Source of the DNA: Microgenomates group bacterium
GTDB taxonomy: Bacteria; Patescibacteriota; Microgenomatia; UBA1400; PJMF01
Length of the DNA stretch: 5,048 bases
Reading direction: 5' to 3'
Assembly (NCBI GenBank): GCA_009776965.1
Contig: WRMU01000051.1
Location: 1-5,048 of the forward strand
Shown one piece after another: positions 1-4,616 of the stretch. The notes below the pieces were generated by a model. That model saw only the letters and a program-made list of their open reading frames with translations, was not told the origin of the DNA and ran no database searches. The translations under genes were made by a program, and so were the position numbers. Every line of letters begins with the position of its first letter. Within the stretch, counting starts at the first letter, position 1.

Positions 1-516
1 GAGGGGAGGGCGAGGCGAGAGGCTGGCAACAAAATCTTTGATTTCCAAAAAGCTGGGGCGAAAGTCATGGCCCCAAAGGGAGACACAGTGGGCCTCGTCG
101 ATGGCGATGAGACTAATATCTAGTTGAGAAAAACAAAGCTCGCGCCATTTTTTGCTTTTTAATCTTTCTGGCGAGACATAAACGAACTTATATTTATGAG
201 CGGTAATGTCGAGGAAGATTTGGTGCATTTGTTCGCTAGAGAGAGTACTGTCTAAATAAATAGCACTGATGTGGCGGCGAGTTAATTGATCAACTTGGTC
301 TTTCATGAGGGAGATGAGCGGAGAAATGACAATAGTAACTCCCGACAGGAGGAGACTGGGGACTTGGAAACAAATGCTTTTGCCGCCACCGGTGGGGAGA
401 ATAGCAAGAGTGTCTTTGAGGGAGAGAATATTGTTGATGATGTCGAGTTGGCCGGGGCGGAAGTTGGGGTAATGCCAGTATTGCTCGAGGATTTGTTGAG
501 GTGATTTTGATGACAT
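1..516 (-). CDS. recQ: ATP-dependent DNA helicase RecQ, N-terminal part (C-terminus beyond window edge)
   Basis: Superfamily 2, 3'-5' DNA helicase of recombination and replication-fork repair, acting in the cytoplasm. The 172 visible residues cover RecA-like domain 1 with its motifs in order: motif 0 FRPGQ (19-23), which contacts adenine; Walker A PTGGGKS (41-47, Lys46); motif Ia VISPLISLMKDQV (63-75); motif Ib YVSPERL (113-119); motif II DEAH (140-143), followed directly by the RecQ-specific aromatic-rich loop CVSLWGHDFRPSF (144-156). The loop has Leu where most RecQ proteins have Gln (SQWGHDFRP). Helicase domain 2, the zinc-binding/winged-helix region and any HRDC domain lie outside the window. 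The start is the ATG at 516-514: it gives the usual short lead before motif 0 and lies 7 nt after a -10 box. No clear ribosome binding site precedes it. It is divergent from serS. Its coding strand is C-rich, opposite to the other genes. Family assignment is very secure. Confidence 0.97.
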   Translation of the reverse strand, partial: MSSKSPQQILEQYWHYPNFRPGQLDIINNILSLKDTLAILPTGGGKSICFQVPSLLLSGVTIVISPLISLMKDQVDQLTRRHISAIYLDSTLSSEQMHQIFLDITAHKYKFVYVSPERLKSKKWRELCFSQLDISLIAIDEAHCVSLWGHDFRPSFLEIKDFVASLSPRPPL

Positions 517-523
517 AAGGACT

Positions 524-529
524 ATTATC
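524..529 (-). promoter_or_regulatory. Predicted -10 box of the recQ promoter
   Basis: GATAAT read on the minus strand matches the TATAAT consensus at 5 of 6 positions. Seven bases separate it from the recQ ATG, so transcription would begin at or within a base or two of the start codon and the mRNA would be leaderless. No good -35 hexamer is seen 16-18 bp upstream. The box shares its bases with a DnaA-box-like 9-mer on the other strand. Confidence 0.45.
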
Positions 530-533
530 CACA
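525..533 (+). promoter_or_regulatory. Perfect DnaA-box 9-mer (TTATCCACA)
   Basis: The 9-mer is identical to the strong bacterial DnaA box consensus TTATNCACA. It overlaps the recQ -10 box almost completely. A second, one-mismatch copy (TTATTCACT) lies at 608-616 in the same intergenic region, but one-mismatch copies also occur inside genes (for example near 1797-1805) and carry little weight. The site could be a DnaA-responsive operator for recQ, or the match may simply follow from the -10 sequence. No dnaA or dnaN gene is nearby. Confidence 0.35.
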
Positions 534-554
534 AAGAAGTTACAAAATAGTTAC
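533..554. repeat. Tandem 11-bp direct repeat upstream of recQ
   Basis: AAAGAAGTTAC (533-543) is followed without a gap by AAAATAGTTAC (544-554), identical at 9 of 11 positions. The unit length is about one helical turn, so both copies face the same side of the DNA, as in many operators. The pair lies just upstream of the recQ -10 box and covers the place where its -35 would be. Function is unknown and chance is possible in AT-rich DNA. Confidence 0.4.
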
Positions 555-563
555 ATTTATCAG

Positions 564-671
564 CCAAAAAAACAGCGGGTCCTGTCTTCGCTCCTCCCCC
601 AAAAAAATTATTCACTTTCGCTCTAATTCTTTTTGGGGGTCCCCCTCCGCTCGCCACCCGCCGTTTTTTGG
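564..671. repeat. Nested inverted-repeat element in the recQ-serS intergenic region
   Basis: An outer inverted repeat pairs 564-580 (CCAAAAAAACAGCGGGT) with 656-671 (ACCCGCCGTTTTTTGG): 15 base pairs with one bulged A and one A/C mismatch. Inside it a perfect 10-bp inverted repeat pairs 596-605 (CCCCCAAAAA) with 630-639 (TTTTTGGGGG) around a 24-nt loop. The motif TYCGCTC also occurs at 587, 617 and 646. The element sits between two divergent promoters, so it is not expected to be a terminator for either gene. It could be a small mobile or REP-like repeat, a structured regulatory site, or a relic. Its right end lies 2 bp before the serS -10 box. Confidence 0.55.
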
Positions 672-679
672 TGTAAAAT
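651..679 (+). promoter_or_regulatory. Predicted promoter of the serS operon
   Basis: A -35-like TCGCCA (651-656; 4 of 6 to TTGACA) and a -10 TAAAAT (674-679; 5 of 6 to TATAAT) are separated by 17 bp. Six bases separate the -10 from the serS ATG, so the predicted start of transcription falls on the start codon and the message would be leaderless. The only purine run before the ATG (AGGG, 680-683) is too close to act as a normal Shine-Dalgarno sequence, which agrees with this reading. Confidence 0.45.
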
Positions 680-685
680 AGGGCA

Positions 686-1957
686 ATGCTAGATATTACC
701 TTCATTCGAGAAAATAGTGAGATAGTGAAAAAGGCCTGTCGGGACAAGCAGCTAGATGAAAAAAAAGTAGATGAGCTATTGAAGGTGGATGGGAAGCGAA
801 AGACATTATTGCTAAGGGTGGAGGAATTGCGCGCCAAGAGTAATCAAAATGCGGCGGAAATTAAAAAGCAAGTCCAAGGAGGGAAAAAACCAGACGAAAA
901 AATAGTGGCGGCGGGTAAAGAAATAAAGACGGAACTCAAGGCGCTAGAAAATGATTTGCGGGAGATGGAGGAGAAGTGGTCGGATTTACAATATCAGATT
1001 CCGAATGTGCCAGCGGAGGATGTGCCGGTTGGGGTGGATGAGGGCGGGAACAAGGTGGTGCGACAAGTGGGCGAAGTGCCAGATTTTGATTTTGAGCCGC
1101 TAGATCATTTTACTCTAATGCAAAAACTGGATTTGGTGGACACTAAAAATGCGGTGAGGATTGGCGGTTTTAGGTCGTATTTTTTGAAAAATGAAGCGGT
1201 GTTTTTAGAGCAGGCGGTGCTTAATTTGGCCTTATGGATGATGAAGGAACATGGTTTTACTTCTTTGACAGCACCAGTTTTAGTGAGAAAAGAAGCATTA
1301 TTGGGAACGGCTTATTCTCCTTGGGGAGATCAAGACCATTACCAAACTCAAGATGGCGAGGTATTGGCGGGAACTTCGGAAGTGGCGCTGACAGCTTTTC
1401 ATGGGGAGCAGACATTGCTAGAAAAAGATTTGCCGGTAAAAATGGTGGGGATTTCGCCTTGTTTTCGGCGAGAAGTGGGGACTTATGGTAAGGATATGAA
1501 GGGAATTGTGCGGGTGCATCAATTTAATAAGATAGAGCAAGTGGTGCTGACAGTGGCGGATGAAAAATCTACGCGGCTATGGCATGAAAAAATGGTGGGT
1601 TATGCGGAGGAGTTGCTGCTAAAATTAAAATTGCCCTATCAAGTGTTATTGATGTGTACGGGCGACATGGGGGCGGGACAACGCAAAAAGTATGATATTG
1701 AGACGTGGTTTCCTGCACAACAAGCCTATCGGGAAACACATAGTGCTTCCTACTTTAATGATTTTCAGGCACGCAGATTAAATATGAAATACAAGGGAGT
1801 GGATAATAAAACAAAATATGTTTATACCTTAAATAATACAGTGGCGGCGACACCAAGGTTGTTGGCGGCAATTATTGAAAATTATCAGACGGCGGATGGA
1901 CATATTAGGATTCCAGAGGTATTACAGCCGATGATGTGTGGGAAAAAGATTATCTAA
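686..1957 (+). CDS. serS: Seryl-tRNA synthetase (SerRS), class II
   Basis: Charges tRNA-Ser (and tRNA-Sec where present) with serine through a seryl-adenylate, in the cytoplasm. The 423 residues match the usual family length. Residues 1-105 form the N-terminal tRNA-binding arm: the opening MLDITFIREN is typical, and a Lys/Glu-rich antiparallel coiled coil spans about 25-105. The class II core follows: motif 1 around 173-210 with Pro197; the serine-binding TSE loop (230-232); motif 2 with CFRRE (259-263) and VRVHQFNKIE (275-284); a DFQARR segment (359-364); and motif 3 around TLNN (381-384) through PRLLAAIIENYQ (390-401) with the class-defining Arg391. Motif 3 reads NNTVAATPR where most bacteria have NGSGLAVGR, and the segment before DFQARR reads ETHSASYFN rather than EISSCSN. 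All key ATP-binding arginines seem present, so it should be active. First gene of the operon. Confidence 0.98.
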   Translation: MLDITFIRENSEIVKKACRDKQLDEKKVDELLKVDGKRKTLLLRVEELRAKSNQNAAEIKKQVQGGKKPDEKIVAAGKEIKTELKALENDLREMEEKWSDLQYQIPNVPAEDVPVGVDEGGNKVVRQVGEVPDFDFEPLDHFTLMQKLDLVDTKNAVRIGGFRSYFLKNEAVFLEQAVLNLALWMMKEHGFTSLTAPVLVRKEALLGTAYSPWGDQDHYQTQDGEVLAGTSEVALTAFHGEQTLLEKDLPVKMVGISPCFRREVGTYGKDMKGIVRVHQFNKIEQVVLTVADEKSTRLWHEKMVGYAEELLLKLKLPYQVLLMCTGDMGAGQRKKYDIETWFPAQQAYRETHSASYFNDFQARRLNMKYKGVDNKTKYVYTLNNTVAATPRLLAAIIENYQTADGHIRIPEVLQPMMCGKKII

Positions 1958-1958
1958 A

Positions 1959-2987
1959 ATGAGGAGAGGCGAAAAAATTACCGTATTGGTGACGGGGGTG
2001 TTTGATGGGCTGCATGCAGCGCATCGAGAGTTTTTAGGGAAAGCGCGAGAGGCAGGAGAGTATTTGATTGTGGGAATTGAGAATGATGAGAGAGTGCGAG
2101 AGCTAAAGGGCGAGGGCAGGCCGATGTTTGGCGAGAGAGAGCGCGCGAGGGTGATAGAGAAGTTGCAACTAGCCGATGAAGTGTTGATCTTGCCCAAAGG
2201 AATGGAAAAGAGAGAGGTTCAAGAAAAGGTGTTGGCAGAAATACACCCAGATATTTTGGCGGTGAGCTCAAACAGTGAGAACTTACTGATAAAGAAAAAA
2301 GCGATGGAAAAGATGGGAGGAGAAATGATAATAGTGATGATGCATCAGCCGTTATTTTCGAGCAGCAGAATATGGCAGCAGATTAAGAGGCGAGAACTGA
2401 GCTCGCGGACATGGCGTGACTTAAAGCAGGAAATATTGTTGTTGTTAGCTCAGGGCGAAATTGTGGTTTTTCCAACCGATACGATTTATGGAGTTTTGGC
2501 AGACGCGACTAATGAAAAAGCGGTGAATAAAGTGATGGAGTTTAAGCAGCGGATGGATGATAAGACTGTTTCTATGGCGGTGGCCGATATGGCGATGGCT
2601 AAAGAGTATGTGGTGATGACGGGAAAATTAGAAGAATTGTATGCAGAAAAATTGCCGGGGGCTTTTACGATTATTTCGCCACTTAGAGAGCCAACTCGGC
2701 TAGCGAGATGGATGGTGAAGGACAAGACGGTGGGAGTGCGTATTCCAGACTTCCCTCCCCTACTCGATTTAGTGAGGGATTTTGGAGTTCCAGTGACGAT
2801 TACTTCGGCCAATAGCTCGGGAGCCCCGTCGGCTCATTCTTTGGGAGAAATATTGCCTTTTTTATCGGAGGAGCAATTAAAGCAAGTGGCGATGATGGTG
2901 GATGCGGGCGAATTGCCAAATAATCCGCCGTCAACTATAATCGACGCTACTAAAGAAAAATTGAGGATACGAAAAAGAACTGTATGA
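1959..2987 (+). CDS. Fusion of RfaE2-like nucleotidyltransferase and TsaC/YrdC threonylcarbamoyl-AMP synthase
   Basis: Two complete domains in 342 residues. Residues 6-140 are a cytidylyltransferase-like (HIGH superfamily) domain: GVFDGLHAAH (13-22), ENDERVRELKGEGRP (41-55) as in HldE/RfaE2 ADP-heptose synthases, and SSSRIW (134-139) as the ISSTR-like motif. Its HxGH signature reads HAAH. Residues 155-342 are a TsaC/YrdC domain, which makes threonylcarbamoyl-AMP from threonine, bicarbonate and ATP for t6A37 in ANN-decoding tRNAs: PTDTIYGVLADA (172-183), KQRMDDK (196-202), PGAFTIISP (233-241), VGVRIP (258-263), TSANSSG (282-288), PSTIIDAT (324-331). The C-terminal Sua5 domain is absent, as in TsaC. 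The start is the ATG one base after the serS stop; a GTG at 1938 would add seven residues inside serS and lacks support. The 3' end overlaps the next gene by 4 nt. TsaC activity is likely; the N-terminal substrate is unknown. Confidence 0.88.
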   Translation: MRRGEKITVLVTGVFDGLHAAHREFLGKAREAGEYLIVGIENDERVRELKGEGRPMFGERERARVIEKLQLADEVLILPKGMEKREVQEKVLAEIHPDILAVSSNSENLLIKKKAMEKMGGEMIIVMMHQPLFSSSRIWQQIKRRELSSRTWRDLKQEILLLLAQGEIVVFPTDTIYGVLADATNEKAVNKVMEFKQRMDDKTVSMAVADMAMAKEYVVMTGKLEELYAEKLPGAFTIISPLREPTRLARWMVKDKTVGVRIPDFPPLLDLVRDFGVPVTITSANSSGAPSAHSLGEILPFLSEEQLKQVAMMVDAGELPNNPPSTIIDATKEKLRIRKRTV

Positions 2988-3622
2988 TGGTAAGCAATCC
3001 TTGGCCAGACAATGAGAAATGGACAATTATTTATGGGGCGAGTTTTAATCCGGTGCACTTGGGGCATTTGAACTTGATGAAGGAGTTGGCGGAGCAAGAT
3101 TGGGTTAAAAAACTGGTTTTAATGCCGGTGGGGCAACATGCTTTCCAAAAAAAATTGATTAGTGGTGAAGATAGATTAAAAATGTTGGCTTTGGCGACCA
3201 AAAACATACCTAAAGTGGTGGTGAGTGATTGGGAAATAATGAAAAAAACGGTGAGCTATACGTATGAAACTTTGTTGGCATATCAAATTGCTCACCCAGA
3301 GGAGAAAATAGCCTTCATTTTGGGGAGTGAGAATCTGAGGGACTTGGAAAAGTGGTATAGATATGAGGATTTGGTGACTGATTTTAGAACCTTAATTATT
3401 GAGAGGCCACAGAGCGAGGAGCAAAAATTGACGGAGAAATATCTGGAACATTATCCTCTGATGCGGAAATGGACTTTGGTGGCGGATCAGGATAAACAAG
3501 TGTCTTATGGATTGGTTTCTTCGACGAAGATTAGAGAGAGGGTGAGGAAAGGAGAGAGTTTGGTGGGGTGGACGACTAAGGAGGTGGCTAATTATATCGG
3601 CAGAAAAAAACTATATAGATAA
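2984..3622 (+). CDS. nadD: Nicotinate-nucleotide adenylyltransferase (NadD-like)
   Basis: Predicted to transfer AMP from ATP to nicotinate (or nicotinamide) mononucleotide, the step shared by NAD biosynthesis and salvage, in the cytoplasm. The 212 residues fit the family. Visible motifs are GASFNPVHLGH (18-28) with the HxGH catalytic histidines 25 and 28; MPVGQHAFQKK (47-57) at the position of the NadD substrate loop; SGEDRLKML (60-68); SYTYETL (91-97); FILGSENLRDLEKWYR (111-126), the family's F-x-IGxDxL-xx-W block, here with GSEN for the usual GADA; and SSTKIRERVRKGES (179-192), the ISSTxIR motif. It ends with the common YI-x(4)-LY tail. The start ATG at 2984 overlaps the preceding stop as ATGA, implying translational coupling; a second ATG at 2987 is equally possible. 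The 2963-2967 GAGGA is too far upstream to serve well. It could instead prefer NMN, or be an uncharacterised relative. Confidence 0.87.
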   Translation: MMVSNPWPDNEKWTIIYGASFNPVHLGHLNLMKELAEQDWVKKLVLMPVGQHAFQKKLISGEDRLKMLALATKNIPKVVVSDWEIMKKTVSYTYETLLAYQIAHPEEKIAFILGSENLRDLEKWYRYEDLVTDFRTLIIERPQSEEQKLTEKYLEHYPLMRKWTLVADQDKQVSYGLVSSTKIRERVRKGESLVGWTTKEVANYIGRKKLYR

Positions 3623-3645
3623 GTTTGCTACCTATGAGGGACTGA

Positions 3646-3669
3646 TCCCCATATGATATAATATGGGGA
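3646..3669. repeat. Perfect 9-bp palindrome enclosing the -10 box of the next gene
   Basis: TCCCCATAT (3646-3654) and ATATGGGGA (3661-3669) are exact reverse complements around a 6-nt centre GATATA. The extended -10 box of the following gene lies inside it. No T-run follows (the next bases are GTTAGATTTAC), so an intrinsic terminator for the serS-nadD operon is less convincing than an operator bound by a dimeric regulator. A weak hairpin that slows transcription out of nadD cannot be excluded. Confidence 0.6.
3654..3662 (+). promoter_or_regulatory. Extended -10 promoter for the 7TM/ATP-grasp operon
   Basis: TGATATAAT is a perfect extended -10 element (TGnTATAAT). No -35 hexamer is seen at 16-18 bp, which extended -10 promoters can do without. 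Transcription should begin near 3669, giving a leader of about 24 nt. That leader has no Shine-Dalgarno-like purine run before the ATG at 3693. Confidence 0.65.
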
Positions 3670-3692
3670 GTTAGATTTACTAGATAACATTT

Positions 3693-4613
3693 ATGAAAAA
3701 ACTACCCTTTTTCTTTGGTTTATTAATGATTGTTTTGATGGGAGGGGGCGGAGCTAGAGCACAAGAACTTCTCGAGGTAGAGCTGGTGGCTTCGGAGGCG
3801 GCGGTGGCGAGTGAGAGCGACCGAGTTAATTTGGTGCCCGAAGAAACTAGACAAACAATCCAAGAGACCAAAGATCAAGATTTAACCGAAACCATTTCGA
3901 CAAAAACTGATGATTTAACGCTGTTGGTGGAGGAACAAGAATTGGGCCCTTTAAGTTGGCATAATTTTCTGCGCCACCAAATTAGAACAGCAATTAGCCA
4001 TGGCCTGCCAACGAACATCATTGTTATTTTGTTGATTTTCCCTCTAGTGGCGGCGATTATTGCTTTTTCGCGACATGTAATTGGTTTGAAAGGTTTTGGG
4101 ATTTATGCGCCGGCAGTATTGTCGGTGGTTTTTGTGTCTACGGGAGTGCGCTTGGGGATATTGTTATTTATTGTGGTGATTGGATGTGCGATGCTGATGA
4201 GGGCTTTAATCAAGAGGTTTTCTCTGCCTCATCTGCCAAAAACAGCGCTGATTTTATGGGGGGTGTCAACTTTGGTATTGGTGATTTTGTTGGTAGCAGC
4301 TAATTTTTCTTGGGATATGCTCTTGAAATTGGGTATCTTTCCTTTATTGGTAATCATTTTATTGTCGGAAAACTTTATGTCCACAGAGTTGTTCTCATCG
4401 CAAACACAGGCGTTGAAGTTGACGGTGGAAACGGTGACGATGGCAGCGGTTTGCGCGATGCTGATTAGCAGTAATTACTTACAAAGCATTGTGATTCTTA
4501 ATCCGGAGTTAACTTTGATCACTACCTGCTTAATAGATGTGTTGATTGGGAGGTTCACGGGATTGCGTCTCTTAGAATATGTGCGTTTTCATAAATTGAT
4601 GAAGAAAGATTAG
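3693..4613 (+). CDS. Signal-peptide-bearing 7-helix membrane protein, 7TM-transglutaminase (UUP1-type) family without the transglutaminase domain
   Basis: Predicted inner-membrane partner of the ATP-grasp enzyme encoded next. Residues 1-23 are a signal peptide: Lys2-Lys3, a hydrophobic core, and a likely cut after ARA (21-23). Residues 24-105 form an acidic extracytoplasmic stretch (17 Asp/Glu against 4 Lys/Arg between 24 and 90). Seven hydrophobic helices follow at about 106-127, 135-150, 152-171, 183-203, 208-225, 240-258 and 263-286. Positive charges sit in the loops after helices 1 and 3 and in the tail, which puts the N-terminus outside and the C-terminus in the cytoplasm. Family marks are IGLKGFGIYAPAVL (130-143) and the tail GLRLLEYVRF (290-299). 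Relatives often carry an inactive transglutaminase domain before the helices; here only about 80 residues of low complexity stand there. No Shine-Dalgarno sequence is visible. The biochemical role is unknown; membrane scaffold or transporter are both possible. Confidence 0.82.
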   Translation: MKKLPFFFGLLMIVLMGGGGARAQELLEVELVASEAAVASESDRVNLVPEETRQTIQETKDQDLTETISTKTDDLTLLVEEQELGPLSWHNFLRHQIRTAISHGLPTNIIVILLIFPLVAAIIAFSRHVIGLKGFGIYAPAVLSVVFVSTGVRLGILLFIVVIGCAMLMRALIKRFSLPHLPKTALILWGVSTLVLVILLVAANFSWDMLLKLGIFPLLVIILLSENFMSTELFSSQTQALKLTVETVTMAAVCAMLISSNYLQSIVILNPELTLITTCLIDVLIGRFTGLRLLEYVRFHKLMKKD

Positions 4614-4616
4614 GTT

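Noticed and set aside
286..504. A 72-residue plus-strand open frame, and a minus-strand frame at 290-532, both within recQ.
   Set aside because: They are shadows of the conserved RecQ frame; the encoded sequences are low complexity and resemble no family.
517..685. Replication origin in the recQ-serS intergenic region, suggested by a DnaA box, an AT-rich tandem repeat and nearby serS.
   Set aside because: Only one perfect DnaA box is present, no dnaA, dnaN, rpmH or gyrase genes are seen, and G-over-C skew on the plus strand has the same sign on both sides, so no skew switch marks an origin.
564..685. T-box or other riboswitch leader for serS.
   Set aside because: The predicted transcription start lies at the serS ATG, and no T-box sequence, specifier loop or antiterminator arrangement is recognisable.
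1938..1958. Upstream GTG start for the fusion protein.
   Set aside because: It would add seven unsupported residues inside serS; the ATG one base after the serS stop gives the normal short lead to the first beta-strand.
2985..2993. TGA read as glycine (code 25, as in Gracilibacteria), since the fusion gene ends with TGA and a TAA follows two codons later.
   Set aside because: Reading through would add only two residues, and conserved glycines throughout the window use GGN with no in-frame TGA, so the standard code is the simpler choice.
1922..3097. Several minus-strand open frames of 85-110 codons opposite the fusion gene and nadD.
   Set aside because: They lie antisense to genes with clear motifs and have Ser/Pro/Leu-rich sequences typical of reverse reading of purine-rich genes.
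3646..3680. Rho-independent terminator after nadD.
   Set aside because: The stem is good, but it is AU-rich near the loop and no T-run follows; the consensus promoter inside it explains the site better.
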